Shown: piece by piece, positions 40,938 through 51,763 of the stretch
Numbering within the stretch: the stretch's first letter is position 1
Layout: each line of letters starts with the position of its first letter
Assembly: GCF_900103785.1 (NCBI RefSeq)
Contig: NZ_FNHE01000003.1
Location: 248,001 to 312,000, forward strand
Direction: 5' to 3'
Length of the DNA: 64,000 nt
From: Geodermatophilus siccatus
Lineage (GTDB): Bacteria > Actinomycetota > Actinomycetes > Mycobacteriales > Geodermatophilaceae
Notes under the pieces: generated by a model
Seen by the model: the letters and a program-made list of their open reading frames with translations, nothing else
Databases searched by the model: none
Told to the model about the DNA's origin: nothing
Program-made: the position numbers and the translations under genes

Positions 40938-41800
40938 GCCCCCGCCGGCCGTGGCCCCCGGGAGCGGTCGAGCTGCTCGCCTGCCCGGTCTGCGGGGCGC
41001 CGCTGGCCGTGCGAGCCGACGACGCGGGGCTGGTCTGCCCGGCCGGGCACTCCTTCGACCGGGCGCGGCAGGGGCACGTCACGCTGCTGCCGCCCGGGCA
41101 CGTCCCGCCGTCCGGCGACTCCGCGGCGATGGTCGCCGACCGGGTCGCCTTCCTCGCCGCCGGTCACTACGCCGGTGTGACCCGCGCCCTGGCGGATGCC
41201 GTCACCGTGGGGGAGGACGGCCCGCCGGGCGCGCTGCTCGACCTCGGCGGGGGCACGGGGCACCACCTGGCCGGCGTCCTCGACCGGCTGCCCGGCGCGG
41301 TCGGGGTGGTCCTGGACTCCTCGCGGTACGCCGCCCGCCGCGCGGCCGGCGCGCACGCGCGGGCCCTGGCGGTGGTGGGCGACGCCTGGGCCCGGCTGCC
41401 GGTGCGCGACGCCGCCGTCGACCGGGTGCTGGTGGTGTTCGCCCCGCGCAACGGCCCCCAGATCGCGCGGGTGCTGCGGCCGGGCGGGCGGCTGGTCGTC
41501 GTCACCCCGGCCGCCGACCACCTCGCCGAGCTGGTCGGGTCGCTGGGGTTGCTGCGGGTCGACCCCGACAAGGCCCGCCGGCTGTCGGCGACCCTCGAGC
41601 CGCACCTGCGCCCGGTCGCCGCGGCCGGGCACCGGGAGCGGCTGGAGCTCGACCGCGCGGCGGTCACGACGCTGGTCGGCATGGGGCCGCACGCCCGGCA
41701 CCTGACGCCCCCGGGACTCGCGGCGGCCGTGGCCGGGCTGCCCGAACGGACGCCGGTCACCGTGTCGGTCGACGTGACGACCTGGACCCGGGCCGGCTGA
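40934..41800 (+). CDS. RlmA/TlrB-type 23S rRNA guanine methyltransferase
   Basis: 288 residues. N-terminal zinc finger CPVCGAPL...LVCPAGHSFDRARQGHVTLL (about 17-55) followed by SGDSAAMVADRVAFLAAGHY, exactly the RlmA layout. The SAM domain has ALLDLGGGTGHHLAGVLDRL (motif I, about 94-113) and VVFAPRNGPQIARVLRPGGR. RlmA methylates a guanine in helix 35 of 23S rRNA; the RlmAII branch gives tylosin resistance. Which branch this is cannot be fixed by eye. GTG 40934 overlaps the MFS stop. Confidence 0.85.
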   Translation: MSPRRPWPPGAVELLACPVCGAPLAVRADDAGLVCPAGHSFDRARQGHVTLLPPGHVPPSGDSAAMVADRVAFLAAGHYAGVTRALADAVTVGEDGPPGALLDLGGGTGHHLAGVLDRLPGAVGVVLDSSRYAARRAAGAHARALAVVGDAWARLPVRDAAVDRVLVVFAPRNGPQIARVLRPGGRLVVVTPAADHLAELVGSLGLLRVDPDKARRLSATLEPHLRPVAAAGHRERLELDRAAVTTLVGMGPHARHLTPPGLAAAVAGLPERTPVTVSVDVTTWTRAG

Positions 41801-41913
41801 CGGGGCCCGCCAGGTCACGGTTCGGCAACGGTCCCGGCGGGAGGGGGCCGCGGGGACGGCGTGCCTCTGGCCTCGGCAGGAGGCGCGTCGCAGGAACCGT
41901 CTAAGCTGCGGCC

Positions 41914-43665
41914 GTGACGATCGCACCGGCGCCGATCGTGAGCCGGCCGAGCCCGGTTCACCAGGCGGAGAAGGGCTCGCGGCTCTCGAACCTGCTGCGG
42001 ACCACCGACCACAAGACCATCGGCCTGATGTACCTGGCCACCTCCTTCGTCTGGTTCGTCATCGGCGGCCTGATGGCGATGCTCATGCGCGGGGAACTGG
42101 CCCGGCCGGGTCTGCAGTTCCTGTCGCCGGAGCAGTACAACCAGCTGGTCACCATGCACGGCACGGTGATGCTGCTGTTCTTCGCGACGCCGCTGTTCTT
42201 CGCGTTCTCGAACCTGATCATGCCGCTGCAGATCGGCGCGCCCGACGTGGCGTTCCCGCGGCTGAACTCGTTCTCCTACTGGCTGTTCCTCTTCGGCAGC
42301 ACGATCGCGGTCTCGGGCTTCTTCACCCCGGGTGGCGCCGCCGACTTCGGCTGGTACGCCTACACGCCGCTGTCCCTGGGGACCCACAGCCCCGGGGCCG
42401 GTGCCGACCTGTGGATCGCCGGCCTGGCGGTGTCCGGTCTGGGCACCATCCTCGGCGCGGTCAACTTCATCACGACGATCGCCTGCCTGCGGGCACCGGG
42501 CATGACGCTGTTCCGGATGCCGATCTTCACCTGGAACACGCTGGTCACCAGCCTGCTGGTGCTCTTCGCCTTCCCGATCCTCACCGCGGCCCTGTTCGGC
42601 CTCCTGGCCGACCGGCAGCTGGGTTCCCTGGTCTACTCCGAGGAGAACGGGGGGCCGATGCTGTGGCAGCACCTGTTCTGGTTCTTCGGGCACCCCGAGG
42701 TCTACATCATCGCGCTGCCGTTCTTCGGCATCATCACCGAGATCATCCCGGTGTTCAGCCGCAAGCCGCTGTTCGGCTACAAGGGCATGGTCTTCGCGAC
42801 CATCGCCATCGGCGCCCTGTCGCTGACGGTGTGGGCGCACCACATGTACGCGACCGGCGCGATCCTGCTGCCGTTCTTCGCGTTCCTGACCTACCTGATC
42901 GCCGTGCCGACCGGGATCAAGTTCTTCAACTGGATCGGCACCATGTGGCGGGGTCAGCTGACCTTCGAGACGCCGATGCTGTTCTCGATCGGCTTCATGG
43001 TCACCTTCCTGCTCGGCGGCCTGACCGGTGTGCTGCTGGCCTCCCCGCCGCTGGACTGGCAGCTCAACGACAGCTACTTCGTCGTGGCCCACTTCCACTA
43101 CGTGGTGTTCGGGACCGTGGTGTTCGCCGCCTACGCCGGTGTCTACTTCTGGTTCCCGAAGCTGTGCGGCCGGATGATGGACGAGCGCCTGGGCAAGCTG
43201 CACTTCTGGCTGACCTTCATCGGCTTCCACGGCACGTTCCTGGTGCAGCACTGGCTCGGCGGCGAGGGCTTCCCCCGGCGCTACGCCAACTACCTGGCCA
43301 GTGACGGGTTCACCACGCTGAACACGGTGTCGACGATCTTCTCGTTCATCCTCGGCGCCTCCACGATCCCGTTCTTCTACAACGTGGCGAAGTCGTGGCG
43401 GTACGGCCGGCTGGCGCTGCGGGACGACCCCTGGGGTCACGGGAACTCGCTGGAGTGGGCGACCTCGTCGCCGCCGCCGCGGCACAACTTCGTGGAGATC
43501 CCGAAGATCCGCTCCGAGCGGCCGGCCTTCGAGGCGCACTACCCGCACCTCGTCGAGCGCCTGCAGCGCGAGGCGCACGCTGGAAAGCGACACGACTCCT
43601 ACGTCGCCGAGCTGGGTGCCACCGGCGGTCGCCGGCAGGGGCCGAACGACCCCGACCCCACCTGA
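41914..43665 (+). CDS. ctaD: Cytochrome c oxidase subunit I
   Basis: 583 residues, twelve membrane helices, heme-copper oxidase subunit I. Heme a ligand in [20 protein letters not shown]; CuB/Tyr site [19 protein letters not shown] (about 257-275), AHHMYATG, and the heme pair [11 protein letters not shown] (about 389-399). The D/K proton-channel residues (NEN-type segments) sit in [15 protein letters not shown] and the following loops. GTG 41914. The 60-residue C-terminal cytoplasmic extension is typical of actinobacterial CtaD. Followed by a repeat, a hairpin and serB, as in mycobacteria. Confidence 0.95.
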   Translation: MTIAPAPIVSRPSPVHQAEKGSRLSNLLRTTDHKTIGLMYLATSFVWFVIGGLMAMLMRGELARPGLQFLSPEQYNQLVTMHGTVMLLFFATPLFFAFSNLIMPLQIGAPDVAFPRLNSFSYWLFLFGSTIAVSGFFTPGGAADFGWYAYTPLSLGTHSPGAGADLWIAGLAVSGLGTILGAVNFITTIACLRAPGMTLFRMPIFTWNTLVTSLLVLFAFPILTAALFGLLADRQLGSLVYSEENGGPMLWQHLFWFFGHPEVYIIALPFFGIITEIIPVFSRKPLFGYKGMVFATIAIGALSLTVWAHHMYATGAILLPFFAFLTYLIAVPTGIKFFNWIGTMWRGQLTFETPMLFSIGFMVTFLLGGLTGVLLASPPLDWQLNDSYFVVAHFHYVVFGTVVFAAYAGVYFWFPKLCGRMMDERLGKLHFWLTFIGFHGTFLVQHWLGGEGFPRRYANYLASDGFTTLNTVSTIFSFILGASTIPFFYNVAKSWRYGRLALRDDPWGHGNSLEWATSSPPPRHNFVEIPKIRSERPAFEAHYPHLVERLQREAHAGKRHDSYVAELGATGGRRQGPNDPDPT

Positions 43666-43667
43666 GG

Positions 43668-43726
43668 AAGGACCTCCCTGCTCCCTGCCGCTCGCGAGCT
43701 CGCGGCGGGACCCTGCAGGGAGGCCG
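43668..43726. repeat. Intergenic palindromic repeat, copy 8
   Basis: Best-formed copy: AAGGACCTCCCTGC...CTGCCGCTCGCGAGCTCGCG, GCGGGACCCTGCAGGGAGG, CC. Begins at the ctaD stop. Outer and inner stems are both well paired. Confidence 0.8.
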
Positions 43727-43731
43727 CCTGC

Positions 43732-43763
43732 GACGCCCCGTCGGCCCCGGCCGGCGGGGCGTC
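43732..43763 (+). terminator. Hairpin after ctaD
   Basis: GACGCCCCG and CGGGGCGTC form a perfect 9-bp stem around a GC-rich loop, just beyond repeat copy 8. Confidence 0.7.
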
Positions 43764-43825
43764 GCCGCGTCCGGGGCGCGGGCCCCTGGCAGGACGCCCG
43801 AGGGCGGTGCGGGAGGATGGCTGTC

Positions 43826-45085
43826 GTGCCGCTCGACCGCGCTCCCCGCACGTCACCGACCGCCGTCTCCACCCCGCGGGCGCTGCTGACCGTCTCCGGA
43901 GGCGACCGCCGAGGGGTCACCGCACGGCTGTTCGCGGCCCTCGCCGCGCCCGGCGGAGAGCTCCCGCCGGTCGAGGTGGTCGACGTCGAGCAGGTCGTCG
44001 TCCACGGGCAGCTGGTGCTCGGCGTCGTCGTCGGGGCACTGCCCGCCGAGGGCGGGCCGGTGGAGGAGTGCCGGTTCCTCGCCGCACTCGAGCGGCTCGC
44101 CGCCGAGGTCGCGGAGGCGACCGGGGTGCGGGTCGAGGTGGAGTCGGCCGCCGACGCCGGCCTCGACGCCGCCCCGGAGGGCCGCCCCCACCACGTCATC
44201 CTGCTCGGCCGCCCGGTGCCCCCGGAGGCCGTGGCCGGCGCCGCCGCGGCCATCGCCGGCATCGGCGGCAACATCGAGGCGATCCGCCGGCTGTCGGACT
44301 ACCCGGTGACCAGCTTCGAGCTGACCGTCTCCGGGACGGAGGCCACCGAGCTGCGCACCGCCCTGGCCTCGGTCGCCTCGACCAGCGGCGCCGACATCGC
44401 CGTCGAGCAGGTCGGCCTGGCCCGCCGCAGCAAGCGGCTGATCGTCCTGGACGTCGACTCCACGCTGGTCCGCGGCGAGGTGATCGACGAGCTCGCCGCG
44501 CGCGCCGGGCGGGCCGCCGAGGTCGCCAGGATCACCGCCGCCGCCATGAACGGGGAGCTGGACTTCGCCCAGTCGCTGCGGGCCCGCGTGGCCGCGCTCG
44601 AGGGGCTGCCGGTCGAGGTGCTCGACGAGGTCCGCGAGACGCTGGTGCTCACCCCCGGCGCGCGCACGCTCATCCGCACCCTCAAGCGGCTCGGGTTCCG
44701 CTGCGGCATCGTCAGCGGTGGCTTCACCCAGATCACCGACCCGCTGGCCGAGCAGCTCGGCCTGGACTTCGCCGCCGCCAACACCCTCGAGGTGGCCGAC
44801 GGGCGGCTCACCGGCGGCCTGGTGGGGGAGATCGTCGACCGCGCCGGCAAGGCCCGCGCGCTGGTCCGCTTCGCCGACCGGTACGGCATCCCGCTGGACC
44901 AGACCGTGGCCGTCGGCGACGGCGCCAACGACCTCGACATGCTCAACGCCGCCGGGCTCGGCATCGCCTTCAACGCCAAGCCCTACGTGCGCGAGCAGGC
45001 GCACACGGCGCTCAACCAGCCCTACCTCGACGCCGTCCTGCAGGTGCTCGGGTTCACGCGGGACGAGGTCCTCGACGCTGTGTGA
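43826..45085 (+). CDS. serB: Phosphoserine phosphatase
   Basis: 419 residues. Two ACT-like domains (ALLTVSGGDRRGVTARLFAA; HVILLGRPVPPEAVAGAAAA) precede a HAD phosphatase: nucleophile motif LIVLDVDSTLVRGEVIDELA (about 206-225), motif II RCGIVSGGFTQI, motif IV AVGDGANDLDMLNAAGLGIA. Last step of serine synthesis. GTG 43826 gives nine bases from GGGAGG; the ATG at 43817 abuts that site and is rejected. The ACT domains suggest allosteric control by serine, as for mycobacterial SerB2. Confidence 0.93.
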   Translation: MPLDRAPRTSPTAVSTPRALLTVSGGDRRGVTARLFAALAAPGGELPPVEVVDVEQVVVHGQLVLGVVVGALPAEGGPVEECRFLAALERLAAEVAEATGVRVEVESAADAGLDAAPEGRPHHVILLGRPVPPEAVAGAAAAIAGIGGNIEAIRRLSDYPVTSFELTVSGTEATELRTALASVASTSGADIAVEQVGLARRSKRLIVLDVDSTLVRGEVIDELAARAGRAAEVARITAAAMNGELDFAQSLRARVAALEGLPVEVLDEVRETLVLTPGARTLIRTLKRLGFRCGIVSGGFTQITDPLAEQLGLDFAAANTLEVADGRLTGGLVGEIVDRAGKARALVRFADRYGIPLDQTVAVGDGANDLDMLNAAGLGIAFNAKPYVREQAHTALNQPYLDAVLQVLGFTRDEVLDAV

Positions 45086-45102
45086 TCCGTCGTCCTCCGG
45101 AC

Positions 45103-45344
45103 GACACCGCGGCCAGGTGTCGTCCCCGGCGGGCGCCGAGCCCGTCCCGTCCCTCCTCGGGGAGGCCTCCGGCCCCCACTCGTCGGAACGCCTCGCAGGG
45201 CGGCTCGCGTCGGGCGACACCGCGGCCAGGTGTCGGTCCCCGGCGGGCGCCGAGCCCGTCCCGTCCCTCCTCGGGGAGGCCTCCGGCCCCCACTCGTCGG
45301 AACGCCTCGCAGGGCGGCTCGCGTCGGACGACACCGCGGCCAGG
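45103..45344. repeat. Tandem duplication, 113/114-bp units
   Basis: Two full copies and a third start: GACACCGCGGCCAGG begins at 45103, 45216 and 45330, each full copy running through GTCGGAACGCCTCGCAGGGC. Copies 1 and 2 differ by one inserted G and a few bases. Each unit starts with a hairpin (CGACACC/GGTGTCG). It fills the gap between the serB and pncA ends, both of which point into it. Confidence 0.9.
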
Positions 45345-45348
45345 GCTG

Positions 45349-45924
45349 TCAGGCCGCCCGGTGGACCTGGCCCTCCAGTTCGACGCCGGCGGTGCGCAGC
45401 TGGTCGAGGGCGGCGTCCGTGGTCGCCTCGCTGACCCCCGCGGTGAGCGGCAGCAGCACCCGGGCCGCGAAGCCCTCGCCGACGGCGTCCAGCGCGGTCG
45501 CCCGCACGCAGTGGTCGGTGGCGATGCCGACGACGTCCACGGCGTCCACCCCGTGCGCGCGCAGCCAGTCGGCCAGGGGGACGCCGTCCGAGCGCCCCTC
45601 GAAGCCGGAGTAGGCCGCGGCGTACTCGCCCTTGTCGAACACCGCCTCGATGGGCCGGCGCTCCAGCCGCGGGTGCAGCTCGACGCCGTCCGTACCGACC
45701 ACGCAGTGCGCCGGCCAGGTCTCCAGGTAGTCCGGCTCCTCGGCGAAGTGGCCGCCGGGGTCGACGTGGTGGTCGCGGGTGGCCACCACGTGCGCGTAGT
45801 CGGCGGCGTGCGCGCGGACGTGTTCGCTGATCGCGGCGGCGACGTCCGCACCGCCGGCGACGGCGAGGCTGCCGCCCTCGCAGAAGTCGTTCTGCACGTC
45901 CACGACGAGCAGAGCGCGGGTCAT
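45349..45924 (-). CDS. pncA: Nicotinamidase
   Basis: 191-residue isochorismatase-fold amidase. The triad is visible: Asp in ALLVVDVQNDFCEGG (about 8), Lys in VFDKGEYAAAYSGFEG (about 96), Cys in VVGIATDHCVRATALDA (about 138); ATRDHHVDPGGHF is the metal loop. Converts nicotinamide to nicotinate. The gene follows pncB with 10 bp between, so the two steps of NAD salvage are cotranscribed. It would also activate pyrazinamide, as in mycobacteria. Confidence 0.93.
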   Translation of the reverse strand: MTRALLVVDVQNDFCEGGSLAVAGGADVAAAISEHVRAHAADYAHVVATRDHHVDPGGHFAEEPDYLETWPAHCVVGTDGVELHPRLERRPIEAVFDKGEYAAAYSGFEGRSDGVPLADWLRAHGVDAVDVVGIATDHCVRATALDAVGEGFAARVLLPLTAGVSEATTDAALDQLRTAGVELEGQVHRAA

Positions 45925-45934
45925 CTCGTCCTCC

Positions 45935-47218
45935 TCAGGCCGTCAGGGTGTCGATGGCGCAGTCCCCGCGGGACAGCGCGAACGCCTCTGCGGGCATCGC
46001 CTCGCGCGCCCGCTGGTGGTGCGCGCGGGCGGCGGCCAGCGCCTCGCGCGGCGTGGCCGGGGTGCAGAGCTCGCCGCCCCGGACGAGCTCCACGACCAGC
46101 TGCCGGTCGCCGTCCCGGGGCAGGACCGCCTCGCTGGTCACCACCTCGGCGGTCGCCGTCCCGGAGGCGTCGTGCCGGCGGACGGCGGACTTGCGGCCGC
46201 CCACCGACGGCTTGCCCAGGGACCGCTTGGCCACCGGGACGCCGTCGCGCTCGACCAGCTTGTAGACCATGCCCATCGTCGGTGCGCCGGAGCCGGTGAC
46301 CAGTGCCGTCCCGACGCCGTAGCCGTCGACCGGCGCGGCCATCAGCCCGGCGATCGCGTACTCGTCGAGGTCGCTGGTGACGATGATCCGCGTGCGGGTG
46401 GCACCGAGCTCGTCGAGCAGCTCGCGGGCGTGGGCGGCGAGGGTGGGCAGGTCACCGGAGTCCAGCCGGATGGCGCCGAGCTCCGGGCCGGCGACCTCCA
46501 CCGCGGTGCGGATGCCCTGGTCGACGTCGAAGGTGTCCACCAGCAGCGTCGTGCCGACGCCGAGCGTGGCGACCTGGGCGCGGAAGGCCGACTCCTCGTC
46601 ATCGTGCAGCAGGGTGAAGGCGTGGGCGCTGGTGCCGGTCGTGGGCACCCCGTACCGGCGGCCGGCCTCCAGGTTCGACGTCGAGGCGAAGCCGACCAGG
46701 TGGGCGGCGCGGGCAGCGGCGACCGCGGCCTCCTCGTGGGTGCGCCGCGAGCCCATCTCGATGCACGGCCGCTCGCAGGCGGCGGTGACCATCCGGGCCG
46801 CGGCGGAGGCGATCGCGCTGTCGTGGTTGAGCACCGAGAGCACCAGGGTCTCCAGCAGCACCCCTTCGGCGAACGGTGCGCGGACGGTGAGCACGGGGGA
46901 GCCGGGGAAGAACAGCTCGCCCTCGGCGTAGCCGTCGACGTCCCCGCTGAACCGGAACCCGGCCAGCCAGTCCAGCAGCCGGGAGTCGGTGAGCCCCTGC
47001 TCGCGGAGCGCGGCGAGGTCCTCGTCGGTGAACCGGAAGTGCGGCAGCGCCTCCATCAGCCGGCCGGTGCCGGCGAGCACGCCGTACCGCCGCCCGTGCG
47101 GCAGGCGCCGGGCGAAGACCTCGAAGACGCAGTCGCGGTCGGCGGTGCCGTCGGCGAGGGCCGCGGCGACCATGGTGAGCTCGTACCGGTCGGTGAGCAG
47201 GGCGGGACCCGTCGGCAT
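45935..47218 (-). CDS. pncB: Nicotinate phosphoribosyltransferase
   Basis: 427 residues. LLTDRYELTMVAAALADGTA opens the protein; FEVFARRLPHGRRYGVLAGT, then VLNHDSAIASAAARMVTAAC, GSRRTHEEAAVAAARAAHLV (about 155-174), STSNLEAGRRYGVPTTGTSAH and IRLDSGDLPTLAAHARELLD are family segments around the PRPP and nicotinate sites. Makes nicotinate mononucleotide, using ATP. Divergent from clpS with 64 bp between, the same arrangement as Rv1330c/Rv1331. Confidence 0.93.
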   Translation of the reverse strand: MPTGPALLTDRYELTMVAAALADGTADRDCVFEVFARRLPHGRRYGVLAGTGRLMEALPHFRFTDEDLAALREQGLTDSRLLDWLAGFRFSGDVDGYAEGELFFPGSPVLTVRAPFAEGVLLETLVLSVLNHDSAIASAAARMVTAACERPCIEMGSRRTHEEAAVAAARAAHLVGFASTSNLEAGRRYGVPTTGTSAHAFTLLHDDEESAFRAQVATLGVGTTLLVDTFDVDQGIRTAVEVAGPELGAIRLDSGDLPTLAAHARELLDELGATRTRIIVTSDLDEYAIAGLMAAPVDGYGVGTALVTGSGAPTMGMVYKLVERDGVPVAKRSLGKPSVGGRKSAVRRHDASGTATAEVVTSEAVLPRDGDRQLVVELVRGGELCTPATPREALAAARAHHQRAREAMPAEAFALSRGDCAIDTLTA

Positions 47219-47282
47219 GGCTCCGGAGCCTAGGCGGGGTCGAGCAGGGCCACCGCCCGGGCGGGTCTCCTAGAGTGGGGTC

Positions 47283-47579
47283 GTGGCCGGACCACTCGCG
47301 CCGACACGGACGCCGGAGGAGACCGTCGAGGAGCACGGCGACCTCGACCGACCCTGGGTCACCATCGTCTGGAACGACCCGGTGAACCTCATGACCTACG
47401 TGACCTACGTGCTGCAGGAGCTGTTCGGCTACGACGAGCCGACGGCGACCACGCTGATGCTCCAGGTGCACGAGGAGGGCCGGGCGATCGTGAGCTCCGG
47501 CCCGCGGGAGAAGATGGAGCACGACACCAGCCGGCTGCACGCCTACGGCCTGTGGGCCAGCTACCAGCAGGACTCGTGA
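47283..47579 (+). CDS. clpS: ATP-dependent Clp protease adaptor ClpS
   Basis: 98 residues. [20 protein letters not shown] (about 24-43) holds the N-degron pocket residues (NDP, Met), and [20 protein letters not shown] the second half; ends with [12 protein letters not shown]. Delivers N-end-rule substrates to ClpCP. GTG 47283. Upstream of DUF2017, its constant partner in actinomycetes. Confidence 0.95.
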   Translation: MAGPLAPTRTPEETVEEHGDLDRPWVTIVWNDPVNLMTYVTYVLQELFGYDEPTATTLMLQVHEEGRAIVSSGPREKMEHDTSRLHAYGLWASYQQDS

Positions 47580-47653
47580 GCGAGCTTGCGAGCCCACGCA
47601 GGAGCGCAGCAGGCCGGGCCCGTGCGGGCGACGAGCGCCGGCGAGGAGACCGC

Positions 47654-48151
47654 ATGAGGCCCTTCCGCCGCAAGGGCGACGAGCTGGTGGCCCGGCTCGA
47701 GCCCGCCGAGGCCCGCATCCTCGCCCTGCTGCTCGACCAGCTCGAGCAGCTGCTCACCGCCGACGCCGAGGACGTCACCGGCGACCCGGTCCTCGACCGG
47801 CTGCTGCCCGCCGGCCACCGCAGCGACCCCGAGCTCGCCGCCGACTACCGCGAGCTGACCGAGTCCTCGCTGCGTGCGGGCAAGGCCGACGACCTGGCCA
47901 CGGTCCGCGCCGGCCTGCCGCCGGACGGCGGGACGGTCCGCCTGGACCCCGAGCAGGCGACCGCCTGGCTGCGCACCAGCAACGACCTGCGCCTGGCGCT
48001 GGGCACCCGCCTCGACGTCCAGGAGGACACCGAGCCGCCGGAGGACCTCGCCAGCGAGGAGGGGCAGCAGCTGGCCGTCTACTACTGGCTCACCGGGCTG
48101 CAGGGGTCGCTCGTCGACGCACTCGCCGCCGGTCGCGCCGGCCGAAGGTGA
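47654..48151 (+). CDS. DUF2017 family protein
   Basis: 165-residue helical protein of DUF2017, always coded after clpS in actinomycetes. MRPFRRKGDELVARLEPAEA then RILALLLDQLEQLL opens it; DPELAADYRELTESSLRAGK and LRLALGTRLDVQED then AVYYWLTGLQGSLVDAL close it. ATG 47654 follows GAGGAG. Overlaps the convergent membrane-protein gene by 62 bp. Function unknown, probably linked to Clp proteolysis by context. Confidence 0.88.
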   Translation: MRPFRRKGDELVARLEPAEARILALLLDQLEQLLTADAEDVTGDPVLDRLLPAGHRSDPELAADYRELTESSLRAGKADDLATVRAGLPPDGGTVRLDPEQATAWLRTSNDLRLALGTRLDVQEDTEPPEDLASEEGQQLAVYYWLTGLQGSLVDALAAGRAGRR

Positions 48152-48446
48152 GCACGACCAGCACCGCGACCAGCAGGTCGAGCACGAAGAACACCGACAC
48201 CAGGCCCGGCATCCGCAGGTCCCGTGCGATCGCCCCGACGGCGCTGACGAGGACGACGAGCGAGAGCGCCCCGGCCAGCAGCAGCGTCAGCAGCCGGCCG
48301 GTGACCAGCAGCACCAGGGAGATCCGGTCGGCGGTGACGTCGCTGCTGTAGTGGCCGCTGCGACGGCGCAGGCCGACCGCCCCGCGCACCAGTGCGGGCA
48401 CCGCCACGGCCAGCACCCCGGTGATCATCAGCAGCTCCAGGACCAC
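48090..48446 (-). CDS. Three-helix membrane protein of unknown function
   Basis: 118 residues with hydrophobic helices LELLMITGVLAVAVPALVRG, ISLVLLVTGRLLTLLLAGAL with LVVLVSAVGAI, and VSVFFVLDLLVAVLVVLTFG, then an Arg-rich tail. The coding bias on the minus strand is consistent, and the 3' 62 bp overlap the DUF2017 gene. GTG 48446. Not assigned to a family. Confidence 0.65.
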   Translation of the reverse strand: MVLELLMITGVLAVAVPALVRGAVGLRRRSGHYSSDVTADRISLVLLVTGRLLTLLLAGALSLVVLVSAVGAIARDLRMPGLVSVFFVLDLLVAVLVVLTFGRRDRRRVRRRATPAAR

Positions 48447-48467
48447 GGACGGGCACCGTATCGGAGC

Positions 48468-48519
48468 AAGGACCCCCTGCCCCCCTCGCCAGCTCGGGGC
48501 GGGACCCTGCAGGGGGCCG
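48468..48519. repeat. Intergenic palindromic repeat, copy 9
   Basis: AAGGACCCCCTGCCCCCC...TCGCCAGCTCGGGGCGGGAC, CCTGCAGGGGGCC. Sits between divergent genes, in front of mec rather than behind a stop, the main exception to the usual position. Confidence 0.75.
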
Positions 48520-48544
48520 TCGGCGGGCCGCCTAGACTGGAGGC

Positions 48545-50474
<1,930 letters not shown>

Positions 50475-50552
50475 GCAGGGCGTGAGCCCGGTCTCCCGGT
50501 CCCTGCAGCTAGCCTGACCTGCGTCGTTGGCATCGCAGCAGAGGGCGGTCGA

Positions 50553-51293
50553 GTGAGGCTCACGGTGGTCGGCTGCTCGGGCAGCGGTCCGGGGCCGACG
50601 TCGCCGGCGTCGAGCTACCTGGTGGAGCACGACGGCTTCCGCGTGCTGCTGGACCTCGGCAACGGCGCCTTCGGGACGCTGCAGGCCCTCGCCGACCCGG
50701 CCACGGTCGATGCGCTGTACCTGTCGCACCTGCACGCCGACCACTGCCTCGACGTCGCCCCGTTCATCGTCTGGCACCGCTACTCGGGGCGCTCCCGGCG
50801 GCGGCCGGTGCCCCTCTACGCCCCGGCCGGCGCCGACCGGCGGCTGGCGGCGGCCTACTACGGGGACGGCGCTCCGCTGGAGGACGTCTTCGACTTCGCC
50901 GTCCTCACCGGCGCGCCGTTCGACCTCGGCCCCTTCCAGGTGCAGACCGTCCGCACCGCCCACCCGGTCGAGTGCCACGCCGTCCGGCTGACCGCCGGTG
51001 GCCGGTCGCTGGTCTACACCGGGGACACCGGCGCCAGCACCGCCGTCGTCGAGCTGGCCCGCAGCGCCGACGTCCTGCTGGCCGAGGCCGCGCACCCCGA
51101 CGTCCCCGGCCTGCCGCCGGACCTGCACCTCACCGGCCGGGAGGCCGGCGAGCACGCCGCCGCGGCCGGCGTCGGCCGCCTGCTGCTCACCCACGTCCCG
51201 GCGTGGGTCGACCGGACGGCGCAGCTGGCGTCGGCGCGCGCGGTCTTCGCCACGGCCGAGCTGGTCGAGCCCGGCGCCACCTACGACGTCTAG
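50553..51293 (+). CDS. MBL-fold hydrolase, Rv1339-like
   Basis: 246-residue metallo-beta-lactamase-fold protein. LSHLHADHCLDVAPF is the HxHxDH metal motif (about 55-64), with RTAHPVECHAVRL and YTGDTGASTAV as further ligand segments and LLLTHVPAW near the end. It holds the place of M. tuberculosis Rv1339, reported as an atypical cAMP phosphodiesterase. GTG 50553. In mycobacteria a rhomboid gene and murI lie between cysM and this gene; here only 78 bp do. Confidence 0.9.
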   Translation: MRLTVVGCSGSGPGPTSPASSYLVEHDGFRVLLDLGNGAFGTLQALADPATVDALYLSHLHADHCLDVAPFIVWHRYSGRSRRRPVPLYAPAGADRRLAAAYYGDGAPLEDVFDFAVLTGAPFDLGPFQVQTVRTAHPVECHAVRLTAGGRSLVYTGDTGASTAVVELARSADVLLAEAAHPDVPGLPPDLHLTGREAGEHAAAAGVGRLLLTHVPAWVDRTAQLASARAVFATAELVEPGATYDV

Positions 51294-51703
51294 CTCGCGG
51301 CGGGACGGCGACGGACCCAGCGCCGCATCTCGACGTCCGGTCCGCCCGGCTGACGCGGGTGCCCGACGGCGGCGTCCCGCCGGTACCCCGCCCTCCCGGC
51401 GGTGCGGGTCGACGCGGTGTTCCGCGGCTCCACGAAGAGCTCCAGCCGGTCCAGCCGGGGCAGCGACCAGGCGAGGTCCTCGACCCCCCGCAGCGCGCGG
51501 CCGGCGGTCCCGCCACCACGACCCCGTGGCACGACGAGGTACCCGACCGTGCCTGCGCCCTCCTCCTCCCGCGCGAGCCACAGCCCGAGCTGCCCCGGAG
51601 CACGGTCGGTCGACACGTCGGCGATCGCGGAGGAGGAACCCGCTCCCTCGGCCCACCGGCCGCGCTGACGGGTGAGCCACTCCCGGGAGCCGGGGCGCAG
51701 GTG
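51290..51703 (-). pseudogene. Truncated GNAT acetyltransferase
   Basis: The C-terminal half of a GNAT acetyltransferase is readable: GTVGYLVVPRGRGGGTAGRAL (acetyl-CoA loop), LDRLELFVEPRNTASTRTAG, RAGYRRDAAVGHP. The frame continues upstream as GSREWLTRQRGRWAEG and then meets TGA at 51704-51706, with no N-terminal strand and no fitting start; a GTG at 51616 would give only 108 residues. Most likely a decayed gene. Confidence 0.55.
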
Positions 51704-51763
51704 TCACCCGCGCGACGGCAGCCGCGCCCGCCGCTGTTGCCGCCGCGACCTCCGGGCGGCAGC

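Noticed and set aside
41815-44274. 819-codon minus-strand open frame
   Set aside because: Antisense of ctaD and the start of serB; no independent evidence.
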